From Adenanthera pavonina (lineage: Eukaryota > Streptophyta > Magnoliopsida > Fabales > Fabaceae): a stretch of 64,000 nt of DNA. Under the pieces are notes generated by a model, which was not told the origin of the DNA, made no database searches, and saw only the letters and a program-made list of their open reading frames with translations. Positions within the stretch are counted from its first letter, which is position 1; each line of letters starts with the position of its first letter. The stretch spans positions 33,063,001 through 33,127,000 of the forward strand of contig JAIVEN010000002.1 of assembly GCA_026686845.1 (NCBI GenBank), read 5' to 3'. Both the position numbers and the translations under genes were made by a program. Positions 35,285 to 47,249 of this stretch are shown here, one piece after another.

Positions 35285-37763
35285 CGTAACACCATAAATT
35301 TAGTCTTATTTCTTATGTATTAGACCTTATTAGAATCTAAATATACATTATTAGAAGCTTGAATCACATAAAAACTTAAAATAGAATATTTCATCGTTCT
35401 TTTAGTAATTTCTATTTTCTCGACTGAATTTTAAAAATTCATAATTAATTCTATAAAAATCGTATGCTAGTGATTTAAGTCTCCAAAAAACAGCTTAAAA
35501 TATTGTCTACTTGTGAAGAACAAGAATTAGAGCATTGATCACGCCAACCAGTACAGTAAAATCCATGAAATTTATTGTTTATTTGGTCATTTTCTTAAAA
35601 CTTAGTTTTTTGCAACTAATTTTAAAAAATTATAATAAATCGCACACACATCTAATTGAAGTTCTCTTTAAACCATTTAGAGCTCTATCTATCTAGTTTT
35701 TAACCATATATAAAAGCATATGTTCAATAACATTTCATCTAAACAATGGCTGTATTACCATCAAGAGGTCAAAATGACCATTTACATCTCTTAAATTAGC
35801 AAAATAAAAGTCATAACTTAATTACATGATCATAACTTATTCTCATATCATACCTCATATTACATAAGACCTAAAGGGACATGATCACTTCAAGTACATA
35901 TTTAATACCACACATGTGAATTTATATAAAAGCTTAAAATAAAATATCATGGCAAGCAATGTAATCTTAATCATTAATCTCTTTTTTCTTGTCTTTTTCC
36001 TCTTTGGTAATCTTGCCATGGCTTGAATCTAAACATGTTTGACATTTGGAATAGTGAAATTCAAAGAATTTTAGTAGCATTACCCATCAAGCATATATAT
36101 CATCACATTGGCCACGAACACATCATGAAAACATCAAAACACAATTAATGAACACTTGAACATAATAAGCCATAAAATTTCATAAAAATTTTAGCAGTTT
36201 CATTTTATGAAATGGATATCTAGAGGTCATAAAGCTCTTCATTTAGCTTAGCCAACATTCACAAATCATCCAAACAATCACACGGCAAATAATCAAATTC
36301 ATAGAAATCATATGAGACAATATATTGCAAGAAAAGGTAAAATGCTACCTTAATGACTTCCTTTGCCTTCCAACCTTGGGACACCACCCTTTAAGACTTC
36401 CACAACTTTCTTAAACCTAAATGCATCATCATTTAAGGTCATAAGCCACTAATTCATAATATTTCTTCATAAAGTGCTCACTAACCCTAAATTTTCTATA
36501 TAGTTATCCTTTTGGTTTTTCTTGAAACTAATTCTTGTTCTTAGCTAATTTGGACTAAAGGATTCCATTTTTGGCATCAAAATCATAAAACTCCCACTCT
36601 AATATGATGCCTTGTTCTAGCCAAAAATAACAAGAAAAGAAGAGAAAATGATTTGTTTTGAAAAACAACAAGGAATTTCCAAAATCATGTTTCAATTGGT
36701 TTGTTCATGGTTTTTGCTAGGTTTAATGCATGAAAACTCATCGTCCTCATGACCTAGGGTTTGGCCGAAATCCATATAGAGAGGGAGGAAGAGGAAGACT
36801 CCTTGAAACCACTTTAAAACACTTGGAAACACAAGTTAGAAAGCATAGAAACTTACGTTTCAACTTGAATCCTCAAGCTTTCTCCTTGGTCTTTTTTTTT
36901 CCCTTCTCTTTTTCTCTTTTCTCTCTTACATTTTTGGAGCTTCTCTCTCTAGTTGCAGCTGCTAAACGTCACACCTAATGAGAGGAAATAGAGGGATTAA
37001 TTTGTTTATTTACTTAACTAACCATGGTTACTTTTTGTCCAAAAATTTTGCCTTGTTGAATAAGTTTTTGGAACAAAAATCACATGCTTCTTATGGCAAT
37101 TTGAGATTCGAATGAAGAGGGAGCTAGTGCCCAAATATTGTATATTTTGCTTAACCTAGATATATCATGTATCGATAAATTTTTAACTATATAGATAAAG
37201 TTACTTTTGAGATATTTTAATTCTTTAGGAATACATAATTATTCTAAATTTGTAACTATGTAAAATTAATTATCATGTCCCAAATAGTATCTATGTGGGG
37301 TCTATGTATTGTTACCTTTATATTTCTACTACTTATGGGGTCCACAAACTCCTTTCAGTATAAAGTTACTTTTTTTTATACTCAACATTGATTATTTCTT
37401 CATTTTTAATTAGTTAACCCCCACACTATATACCATTAGATCTGGCTTGTTGCAAGTTTCGTTTTGATAGTAATTTTAAATACCAACAAAATTATCCTTG
37501 ACCTAGGGTTAAATTAAAATTTTTAATTTTTTTAGGTCCTTTCTTGTAATTTCTTCTAAGGATGAAATTGTATAGATTTCTTCCTTTCTAGGGACTATAT
37601 TCTGAAGGTTTTTTCTCTCCAGTGACAAAAAATATGCGTTTCTCATTTTTTTATTTAATCTTGAAAAATGACCTCTTTGCCTTTTATCACACTTAACCAT
37701 GTATTTCAAATTTTACTATTTCTCTACACATTTTATGATATCCAATAAAATAGAGATATTACA
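35285..37763 (-). repeat. Ty3/gypsy LTR (3' LTR of a minus-strand element)
   Basis: The 2,479-bp repeat starts CGTAACACC (a changed TGTAACACC) and ends GATATTACA. Orientation comes from the right side, where a polypurine tract and the 3' end of pol lie on the minus strand. This is therefore the 3' LTR, with its own 5' end at 37763. GATGC at 35280-35284 is the candidate 5-bp target duplication; the matching copy should lie beyond the window. Related fragments are at 1598-6483. The interior contains pyrimidine-rich stretches and GTGGGGTC/GGGGTCCAC motifs. Open frames such as 36730-36978 are chance. Confidence 0.85.
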
Positions 37764-38051
37764 TTTCTCTCCCCCTTAAAATAAATTTCTTCCTCAAAAT
37801 TTAAAACATTCCTTATAGAAATAGCTTTCGATATCTCTACTTTATGTCTGCTTTCATCTCCCAAGTCTTTTCTTTTGAAGATAAACCTTTCCAGACCACC
37901 TTCACTAAAGAAATATCTTTTTTCCTTAGCTGCTTGACTTGATAATCAATGATCCTTTCAGGCATTACATTAAAGCATAGATTATCTTGTAAGTCAATGC
38001 ATTCATATTCTATAATATGTGAAGATTTCTTAAGTTGGCAAACATGGAAGA
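37764..38051 (-). pseudogene. Gypsy pol 3' end, chromovirus-like, truncated by copia A
   Basis: Read on the minus strand from 38051: FHVCQLKKSSH, then VMPERIIDYQVKQLRKK, ISLVKVVWKG, KEKTWEM and an in-frame stop, then NFEEEIYFKGE in a shifted frame just before the polypurine AAGGGGGAGAGA and the LTR. This is the familiar end of plant chromovirus polyproteins (integrase tail through a chromodomain-like region to the FxDEI...RGEE ending). The upstream part is missing because copia A begins at 38052. Confidence 0.8.
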
Positions 38052-39493
38052 TGTTGAATCAGAAGTTTTAATGATTTCAAACAATAAGAGCTTAGAAGGA
38101 GAAAATCAAACAATTATGAAAGCATAAAGTGAAGAAATTTAGTGAATATTAACTGAAAAATTAGTTTTTAGGATTTCTCACATGTACAATAGGTAAAAAG
38201 TTTTAAATCTTACTTATTTATGATACCACAGTATGTAAACAAGTTATTTTAAAGTTATCTGATGTTGACATGAGTTAGAATTAAGATATATTGGTTAACA
38301 GATGAATTTTGCTAGTTGACTTATGCTTATTTTGTTAAAATTCATACTTTACTTATTCAAATTCGAAGTTATAGAGGTTTAATCTCTTATAGATGAATTT
38401 TGAATTTGAAATTTAAATTTTGGACTAAGTATAGTTAGTGAAAATATGCAAAATTCGCATGAAACTCAGTTAAAATTTGACTGTTAGTGAAGTTCAATGT
38501 GAGTTCATAATCACAGCCTTTGATAGATGAACTTTGAGCTTCAAAGTGCAAATTTCGAAATGAGGAACTTGTGTCAAGTTAAACAAATATTTGATAGATG
38601 AATTTCAATTTTTGAAATTTGAATTTCGAAGTGCTATGTGAAAACTTGAAGCAATTGTTCAATCTCTTTATACGCACTTCCAATATGAAAGTTCACACAA
38701 TCTAACATGGGATACCTTTTGTAAACTTGAAATTCGAATGTCTCTTAGCAACAGATAAATTTTCAAGTTAAATGTTAAAGTACTTAACCTTTCATCTCTG
38801 CGAAATTTGTCTATTGAGCCCCAAAATTAAAATTTTAGTGTGTTAGATGTATTTAATGTGGTTGGTGAATGGTTCTTTTTGCAGAGTAACTATTGGTTAA
38901 TGTCTCTAATGGTTAGATCTTGTATTAACAATTAGTTAAGCCACAAATCTATAAATAAAACTTTATTTAAAGTTGTGGGTAATACATTTAAGTTTGATGC
39001 TGCAAAAACTCTATTGAAATTTTGTGTTAAAACTTTTCACCTGTACACCTCATTTATTATTCTTCAACTTTCATATCTACTCTAATTTAAGAGAGTATTC
39101 ATTTCTATAACAAATATTTTCTTCATCTGAATGAAAGATTTTTTGTGAGGGAATTCACAAAAGGATAAAAGGAAAAACTAGTAAGAATGTTGAGAAATTA
39201 TGTGTTCTTAGAATAGAGCACAAGTGTTATACTGTGGCATTATAAGGAGTCCACTGAATTCTTGCTAATAGTAATAAATTTCAAGTGGTGGCTTGAGTAC
39301 TGGATGCAGGCCAATTGGATTGGACCGAACTAGGATAAATTACTAAGTCTTCTCTTCCTTTATCTCTTATATTCAATTTTCATTATACTATACTTTTCTG
39401 CAAACTTTTGCTTTCACTGCTATGTTGTATTTTTGTAGAAAAATTTCATACTTCCTAATTGACCTCCCTCCTAGGAAGCCAACATTCCTAAAA
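38052..39493 (+). repeat. Copia A 5' LTR
   Basis: This 1,442-bp LTR starts TGTTGAATCAGAAG and ends CTAAAA (CTAACA in relatives). A TATA box lies at 38950-38957. The primer binding site follows directly, so it is a 5' LTR. The 5 bases before it, GAAGA (38047-38051), should recur after the 3' LTR beyond the window. Nearly all TTCGAA boxes have changed to TTTGAA or TTCAAA, which suggests an old copy. Confidence 0.88.
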
Positions 39494-39495
39494 AG

Positions 39496-39507
39496 TGGTA
39501 TCAGAGC
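39496..39507 (+). promoter_or_regulatory. Copia A primer binding site
   Basis: TGGTATCAGAGC, two bases after the LTR. It is complementary to the 3' end of a methionine tRNA, as used by many plant copia elements to prime minus-strand synthesis. Confidence 0.9.
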
Positions 39508-39548
39508 TTAGACTCCCAGTAAAAGGAATTGACACTCCAGGAGAAGCA

Positions 39549-40434
39549 ATGGTTGACTTAGGTGAAAATTTACTTTCAGAAAGTGCAAACATGAATAGAT
39601 CTTCAGACTTTACTGGTCAAAACTACACCTATTGGAAGATAAAGATGAAGTTGTTCCTAAAGACATTGGACCTAGATATGTGGTCCATTATAGAAAAGGG
39701 AGATTTTGTCCATATGCGGCAAAATGAACAAGGACAGCTAGAAGAGAAGCCACAAGTAGAATGGGATGACAATAACAAAAGAAAAGTTTTGCTTAACACA
39801 AAGGTCCAATTCGCTATAATGAGTGCTCTATCCTAGGATAAGTACTTCAAATTGTCTTTATGTATAACTGTCAAAGAAATGTGGGACACTTTGGAGGTAA
39901 CTCATGAAGGAACCAGTGGAGTGAAAGACAATAGAATCAGCACTCTTATTGGTGAATATGAAGACTTCAGAATGAAGGAAGGATAATCTATCAAGGAGAT
40001 GGAGAAGAGATTCAACTTTATTATGAATCAACTTAAAGCTCTCAGCAAAAACTATAGTCAGACTAAGAAAGTTAGAAAAATTCTAAGAGCTTTTCCTTTC
40101 GAATGGTAGCCAAAGGTTACAGCAATAGAAGAAGCAAGAGTAGAATTCATGTCCTCTGTTACTTCTTTATTTAGCCTATGGTAATAAGATTGCTGTAAAA
40201 GAGGAGAAAGATGAAGATTCTGATGAGGATAAAGGTCTTGATGAAGAAACAATAGCCATGCTAGTCAAAAGATTTGGCAAATTCTATGGAAAGAAGAAGA
40301 ATAAAAAGTTCTTCAAGAAAGTTATTAGAACCATTAGCAATAAAGAAAACAAAGAGCCTATAACTTGCTATGAATGCAAGAAGCCAGGGCATATCAAATG
40401 GGAATGCCCACAATTTCTAAAGAAGCAAGAAAGA
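39549..40434 (+). pseudogene. Copia A gag, broken and cut by copia B
   Basis: The frame from ATG 39549 gives a UBN2-type gag start (FTGQNYTYWKIKMKLFL, LDMWSIIEKGDF) and stops at 39834-39836. Later pieces continue in other frames (MWDTLEVTHEGTSGVKDNRIS, KALSKNYSQTKKVRKILRA). A CCHC zinc knuckle (CYECKKPGHIKWEC, 40366-40407) is intact. Seven codons after it the reading is interrupted by the copia B LTR at 40435. Gag packages element RNA in particles. The element cannot do so now. Confidence 0.88.
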
Positions 40435-41933
40435 TGTTGAATCAAGTGCTTTGATGATTCTAAACAACTAGAGCTTGGAAGGAAAATATCAAACAAGTGT
40501 AAGAGCATTCAAGTGAAGAAATCCAAGAAGAAATAAGTGAAGAATTAGTTGTTAGGATTTCTCACTTTGTACATAGGGTAAAAGGCTTTGATTTTACTTA
40601 CTCAAACTCCCACTTGGCTTAAATATGTATTTTTCATGCTATCTTATGTTAACGTATGTTAAATTTGAAAAACACTGACTAATAGACAAATTTTGAGTTG
40701 TTAAAATCTATATATCTCATTGAAAATTTGAACTTTGCTGACTGAAATTTGAAGTTACAAAGGTGACACCTCTGATAGATGAATTTCAAATATTGAAATT
40801 TGAATTTTAAGTCAAGCATAGTTAAGCAAATGTGGAAAATTCATCTGAAGTCATATCAAAGTTTGTTTGATGTTAAAATGTAAATTGAGTTCAAGACAGT
40901 CTCTCTGATAGACAAATTTTGGTTTTTAAAACTCAAATTTTGGAATGAAGATTTGTAAGTCTGATTAGAGGTGTCTCTGACAGATGAATTTTGAAAGTGC
41001 AAAATTAGAATTTCTCATAGTAGAACTTTTGTGCCATATTAAGCTTGTCACCGACAGATGAATTTTGACCTCCCAAAATTTGAATTTCGAGTCAACAGTA
41101 GAAATATGAGACAACTATTCACACTCAGCAAATGCACTTTGAATATGAAAATTCATATGTTTTGACATGAGATATATTGGACAAAATCAAAATTTGAATT
41201 TCACTCTTGAACGGACGAATTTTAGAAGTTCAACGTTAATGTCTTTAGCTTATGGTTTCTGCGAAATTCTTCAGTTGGTACCCAAAATTTGAATTTTAGA
41301 GTGTTAGACGTATTAAATGTGGTTGGTGAACAACTAGTTTTGTAGAGTAACTATTGGGTAACATCTCTAACAGTTAGATCTTGTGTCTAACGTCTAGTTA
41401 AGTCACAAATCTATAAATAAAACTTTATTTAAAGTTGTGGGTAACAAATTATCGCTGTAAATACTGAGATTCTCATGAAATCTTAAGTCAAAGCTTTTTA
41501 TCCACTCACACTTCATTTATTGCACTTCAATTGCCTCATTTACTCTGTATCAATGAGATTTTCATTCTGTACAAAATCTTTTCTTAATCTGGAAGAAGGA
41601 TTTACTTAGGAGGGGTTTTTACAAAGGATTTGGGAAACATTTTGTAAGAGTGCAGAGTATATATTTGAGAGCTCTTAGAATAGAGCATTAGCTTGTATTG
41701 TGGCATTACAAGGAGCCTACTGAATTCTTGCAAGATAGTGGAAAATCTCAAGTGGTGGCTTGAGGAATAGATGTCTCTGTGTTCTCTCCTCTTTTACCTT
41801 GCAGTTGTTTTATATATTCTGTACTTTATTTTTTTTTTTTGCAAACTTCTACTATCACTGTTCTATCATCATTTTGTAGAAAAATTTTAAACTTCCCAAT
41901 TTATCCCCACTTGGGAAGCTAGCAAACCTAACA
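40435..41933 (+). repeat. Copia B 5' LTR, inserted in copia A gag
   Basis: A 1,499-bp LTR, TGTTGAATCAAG to CTAACA, with a TATA box at 41412-41419 and a primer binding site just after. AAAGA (40430-40434) is the candidate target duplication. It lies in the same orientation as copia A. No intact TTCGAA palindrome was found in its motif array, which points to an old insertion. Confidence 0.9.
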
Positions 41934-41935
41934 AG

Positions 41936-41947
41936 TGGTATCAGAGC
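41936..41947 (+). promoter_or_regulatory. Copia B primer binding site
   Basis: TGGTATCAGAGC, two bases after the LTR end. Complementary to a methionine tRNA 3' end. Confidence 0.9.
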
Positions 41948-41988
41948 TCGAACTCTCAAATGAAGGATCTAACAATCCGGGAGAATAT

Positions 41989-43736
41989 ATGGCTGGCTTT
42001 GGAGAGAATATTCTTCCTAAAGGAAACAACACCAATAGACCTTTGGCTTCATTGGAGAACATTATGGATACTGGAAAATGAGGATGCAGATCTATCTCCA
42101 GTCCATTGACTTAGATATCTGGTCAGTTATTTAGAAAGAAGACTTTGTTCCTGTGAAACTGCAAGATGATGTTAAGTACAAAGAAAAGCCAGAGGATGAG
42201 TGAAATAATGACAATAAGAGAAGAGTCCTACTCAACTATAAAACAAAACATTGCCGAGTCAGTGCTCTCAACTAGGACAAATTTTATAGTGTTTCAATGT
42301 TCCACGGCCAAAAGAATGTGGGACACTCTGGAAATTGCTCACAAAAGAACTACTGGAGTGAGGGAGAACAAATTAAATTCCTGCATTAAAGAATATGAAA
42401 GTTTCAAAATGAAGGTAGGTGAAACCATCAAAGATCTGTAGAAGAGATTCGCCCTTATTGTGAATTAGTTGAAGAGCCTTGGCAAGGAGTACACACAGGC
42501 AGAGAAGGTCAGAAAAATCCTTAGAGCTCTTTTTCTTGAATGGCAATCGAAAGTAACAGCCATAGAAGAAGTTAGAAGAGAATCAATGGCTTCTATTACA
42601 GCTCTCTTTGGCAGTCCTGAAGAATATGAGGGCAAGATGAAAGCTCTCAAGGATGCTAGACAAGATAAGAAGAAAAAGGGTTGTGCATTAAAAGCTGCAG
42701 AAGAAAGAAAAGAAGATTATGATGATAAAGAAGAACTAGATGAAGAAACTCTGACTATATTGGTTAGAAAATTTGAAAGATTTTACGGCAAAAAGTGAAA
42801 TAAGAGGTTCTTCAAGAAAGAAGCAATGGTAGACAACAAGAAGGAAAGCAAAGAGCCCATCACCTGCTATGAATGCAAGAAGTAAGGGCACATTAAATAG
42901 GAATGCACACAATTCTTGAAAAAGCAGGAGAAAGAAAAGAAAGTTGTAGACAAAGGCAAAAAGAAAAAGGCCTACATCTCATCAATCTAGGGCAATAGCT
43001 CAGATAAAGAGGATGAAGATGAAGAAGAAATTGCCAACATATGTCTGATGGCATGTGCAGTAGAAGAAATTCAAAATTCATCTGATAGTGATCATGAAGA
43101 TGAGGTAAATGATTCTGGCCCTTCCTATTATGAACTACTTGAGGCATTTCATGCTCTACATGGCGAATTCATTAAAACTGCAAAGGAACTAAAACTAGCT
43201 AAGGAGAAGATTAGCAAGTTAGAATCAGATTACAAAATGCCTGACATTGCACCTCAACATAGAGTTGAATCTGCCTGCTGTGCATCATGCATTGAACTAA
43301 ACAAAAATAATGAATATTTTTTCAAAAGCCTAGCTAAACTCACCAAAGGTAAAGGCATGTTATTTGCATTGCTAGGAAGTCAGAGGATTGTACAAGGAAA
43401 AGTTGGCCTTGGTTATGATCCTTGTGTAGTCAAGGAAAAGAATAAAAAGAAAAATCAAAATTTATACATGAGATACTTTGTACATGCAGATGGCATAAAA
43501 AGAAAAGTTACAATTCGAAAGCCATTAAATCTTATGTCCAACCCAAATTTATGTAACAAAAATACTATTTGCATTGTTTTCTCTCTGTATCACAATCTAG
43601 CAGCCCCTTTATCACCTGCCACTTCTATAATAAGAAGGGGCTTGTTTCCAGTTCATCTTGGTTAAAGAAAAATGGACTTGGCAGAAAGGTAGAATGGGTT
43701 TCCAAAGGTATATCTATATTTGGGGAGGATGTCACT
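41989..43736 (+). pseudogene. Copia B gag region, degenerate
   Basis: From ATG 41989 (MAGFGENILPKGNNTNRP) the gag is recognisable through several frames: a MWDTLEIAHKRTTGVRENKL piece (42166-42441), then KSLGKEYTQAEKVRKILRAL and SITALFGSPEEYEGKMKAL (42469-42798). The zinc knuckle at about 42867-42908 has two stops inside it (ECKK, stop, GHIK, stop, EC). A long gag extension follows (43048-43665): ANICLMACAVEEI, PSYYELLEAFHALHGEFIKTAKELK and KISKLES, probably a coiled coil. This extended gag, the second zinc-finger region and the primer site together suggest the Sirevirus branch (inference). The sequence stops cleanly at 43736, where a solo LTR is inserted. Confidence 0.85.
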
Positions 43737-45457
43737 TGTTGGATCAAGAGTTTTGATGATTCCAAACCAACACTCAAGAGCTTGGATTGAAGATATCAAA
43801 GGAGATTAAAGCTGTTTCAAGTGAAGGTCTTCTGTGAATTGGCTATTAGATCTTTTGTAGGATCTTTAGTTTTTGTTTAGATTGGGTAAAAGATTTTGAT
43901 TTGAGAAAAAGACGTTTTCAAACCTTGATTTGAAGTTAAATCTTTACTTATTTGGAAAATACTCACAAACAGACGAAGTCTGAAAGTATAACTGAACTGT
44001 CAAGTTGGAAATTCGAACTTTGCTTTTGGAAATTCGAATTTCGAGCTAAAACTGAATAAGTCTGGAGAAGTGTCCCTCTGTCAGACGAATTTTGGTCTTT
44101 CAAAATTCGAATTTCAATCAAGACTGAAAGAAGCCTTTTTGTGACAGACGAACTTCACAGTCTCAAAATTCGAATTTCAGACAAAATGCCATTTATGAAA
44201 ACCAAAGAAATTCGTCTGAAGCTTTGCTAAAGTTCATCTGAAATTAAGAAGAAACTAAGTTTGAAAAATGCTCTCTGACAGACGAACTTTTACTTAGCAA
44301 AATTCGAATTTTCATCTGAGTCAAAAAAAGCTACTTTGTGACATTCGAATTTCACTCTTTCAAAATTCGAATTTCAGACAAAACAAAACTTGAGAAAATA
44401 GAGGAAATTCGTCTGAATGTTTGATAAAGTTCATCTGAGATCAAGAATGATTTAAGTCTCAAAACTGGTCTCTGACAGACGAATTTCACTCTGTCAAAAT
44501 TCGAATTTCAAAGAAAGTGAACTACTGTGTCTATTTGGACGTTCAATGGACAGACGAATTTTGGGCATCCAAAATTCGAATTTCGAGGGCACTGTAGCAA
44601 ATTGAAAACACTGTTCACACTTAACAGAAAATCTTACTTCTTAAAAATTCGTATGTCACATTGTGAAAATATTTTATGAGTTTCGAAATTCGAATTTCAC
44701 TCTATGGACAGACGAACTTCGCATTTTTACGTTGGAGGCTTTAACCTTCGGTTCCCTCAAAATTCGTCTATTGGCCAACCGAAATTCGAATTTCAGTATG
44801 TCAGAAACATTAAATGCGGTTGGTGAACGGATAGTTTTTCAGAGTAACCGTTGGATAACTTCCCCAACGGATAGATTTAGTCTCTAACGGATATTTGAGA
44901 TCTAAATCTATAAATATAACATTATTTGAAGTTGTGGGTAACGAATCAAACTTGTATATACCGAATTTTTGCTGAATCTTCATCTCAAAAGCTTTTACCC
45001 TTCCAACTTCATTATTTGTACTTAAACTTTCATATCTACTCTATTCTAGAGAGTTATTCATTTGTAAACAATCTACTCTTTATCTGAAAGATAGATTTAC
45101 TTGTGAGGGGTATTCACAAGGGGATTGGGAAGCACATAGAGAAAGTGCTTAGAGAGTTTGAGAGAGCTCAGAACAGAGCATACTCGTGTACTGTGGCTTT
45201 AGCAAGAAGCCCGTTGAAATTCTTGCTGGAAAGTGGATAAATCTCAAGAGGTGTCTTGGGGATTGGATGTAGGTCAAGTGGATAGACCGAACCAGGATAA
45301 ATCACTGAGTTCTCTTCTCCTTATCTCTACTTTTCAGCTTGCTCTGTTTTACACGTTGCTTTCATTATACTGTGATATTTTCACTTGCTTTACTTTGTGC
45401 AGAAAAATTTCAATCTTCCCAATTCACCCCCCTCTTGGGAAGTCAGCCTTGCTAACA
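43737..45457 (+). repeat. Solo copia LTR nested in copia B
   Basis: This 1,721-bp LTR runs TGTTGGATCAAG to CTAACA, flanked by TCACT at 43732-43736 and TCACT at 45458-45462. Copia B's reading resumes after it. The match to copia C's uninterrupted sequence at about 63810-63870 shows where the insertion fell. There is a TATA box at 44909-44916. Its motif array is the best preserved in the window, with about eleven intact TTCGAA boxes, so it looks like the youngest LTR here even though it has already recombined to a solo form. Confidence 0.95.
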
Positions 45458-46197
45458 TCACTGACAGAAAAGAACCCAAATAGATTTGGGTACCTAAGAA
45501 GAATGGCTGAACTTTGTTTTGTAGATCTGTCTTGGAGCTAGTAAGAGCAATAAATGGTAGATGGATACTGCATTCTCAAGACATATAACTGTGGTAAGGA
45601 GAAGTTCATCACCTTAGAGACAAAAAAGGAGGAAAAATGACCTTTGAAGGTGACCAATATGGTAGAATATTTGGCATCAGCATAATGGGCAAGAATCCTA
45701 AGACATCCATAGAAGAGTTACTGTTTGTGATTGGCTTCAACCACAACTTGCTGAGTGTGAGTCATATATGTAATTAAGGGAATTGGGTACTATTTGACTC
45801 AAAATTATGCTTGGTCATTCGAAAAAGGGATCATAAAGTTATGCTCAAAGCTCAAAGGGATAGTAATTGCTATATTATTGATCTAGATGAACTTCCTACT
45901 TTAGATTTTGTATGTTTAATTAACAAAAATAATGAGAGTTGGTTGTGGCATAGAAGACTAGCCCATATGAACAAGAATCAATTAACCAAATTGATTATGA
46001 ATGAATTAGTCACGAGATCACAAAAAATTTCTTTTGAAAAAGATAGAAAAGGTGATACATACCTTAAGGGAAAACAAACTAAATCATCATTCAAATCTAA
46101 AAATGTAATCACCATATCTAGACCATTACAATTATTGCACATGGACTTGATAGGTCCATCTAGAGTAAAAAACATTGGTGGAAATTTGTATGTGCTT
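45458..46197 (+). pseudogene. Copia B protease and integrase start, cut by a CACTA element
   Basis: After the solo LTR come the gag end (REPK-like, then IWVPKK-like in a shifted frame), then a retropepsin remnant in which the expected DSG reads D-T-A and the Trp-Tyr before it has a stop (about 45556). The GAG_pre-integrase part follows in 45811-46197: SWLWHRRLAHMNKNQL keeps the His pair, but the following Cys pair is replaced (DTYLKGKQ). The integrase core start is HMDLIGPSRVKNIGGNLYVL. The match ends exactly at CTT 46195-46197, where the next element begins. Reverse transcriptase and RNase H are not in the window. Confidence 0.85.
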
Positions 46198-46870
46198 CAT
46201 TACTTCAAAAATGGGATTTTATGGTGCTTAATAGTTGGCGTTTAATAAGAAAACGCCAAGAAATATGAAACACAGTATATTTTAGTTGGCATTTTATGTG
46301 TAAATGCTGAGTAAAAGTATTTATCATAGTTGGCGTTTCCCAAATAAATGCCAACTAAGATAATTTAAAATGATTTAAAAGTTAAAAAAAATTAAAATCA
46401 TTAGTTGATATTTCCATGGAAAATGCCAACTAAAGTTATTAAAAATTAAAACAAAAATTAAAATTGAAAAAATATTAGTTGGTGTTTATTTTGTAAATGC
46501 CAAGTAAGATTATCCATCATAGTTGGCGTTTTCTTAATAAACACCAATGAATATAATTTTAAAATCATTCAAAATTCAGAATAAAATTTAAAACAAAAAT
46601 TAAAATTGAAAACCATCTATAGGATGCATTTTACTTTACGTTTTAAATGGAAATGCCAAGATTTATGCCGAGATAATGTTTGCGTTTATGAATAAATGCC
46701 AACTATAATAGGTAATAGTTAGCACTTATATGATAAATGCTTATATATGTTTGAGTTATAGATGTCATTTATTTAGTAAATGCTGAGAAATGTTTCTTAA
46801 AATATTTTTTGCTCAAACAATTTTAGTCACATTGGCACCCATTTCCTTCTACATTCTCTTCTTTTGCCTT

Positions 46871-47249
46871 TCTTTGTTATCGAATCCCTAATTAAAAACC
46901 CACATTGTTATTGTGAAGATGACCACCACCACCCACGACCTCATCTCCTCCATTCTCATTCATCATGCTCTATGAACTCTAGACGGTCCTCCAGCATTTG
47001 TCCGCTTCCTTCGTTGGCCATAAAGCTCAAGATTTCTAGCTCGGTAACCTACCTTATCGTCTTCACCTTCCCTCTATTGCCAAATCCCTAATCGAAAACC
47101 CATGCCACCATTGCAAACACGACCCCAACCACTGACGACTACACCTCGTCCATTCTCATTCACTGTGCACTGTGAACCTTAGATGCTCCTTCAACATCTG
47201 TTCACTTCCTTCGATGTCCGTGAAGCTTGAGATTTCTATTTTGGTAAGC
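46871..47249 (+). repeat. Tandem duplication of about 200 bp in the third CACTA leader
   Basis: Copy 1 (about 46871-47050) and copy 2 (about 47071-47249) share the order ATCCCTAAT, AAAACCCA, GACGA/CGACCTC, TCCATTCTCATTCA, TGAAC, CTTCCTTCG, AAGCT and GAGATTTCT/AAGATTTCT. Both end near GGTAA, which could be a splice donor, as expected of a duplicated untranslated first exon. Confidence 0.65.

Noticed and set aside
36730..36978. 82-codon frame as a host gene
   Set aside because: It lies wholly within the gypsy LTR. The corresponding part of the other LTR copies does not keep the frame.
43960..44800. The TTCGAA boxes as heat-shock elements, as known from some heat-activated copia elements
   Set aside because: A heat-shock element needs GAA and TTC spaced by two bases in alternating blocks. 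Here TTC and GAA abut with no gap, so the match is not good enough to claim.
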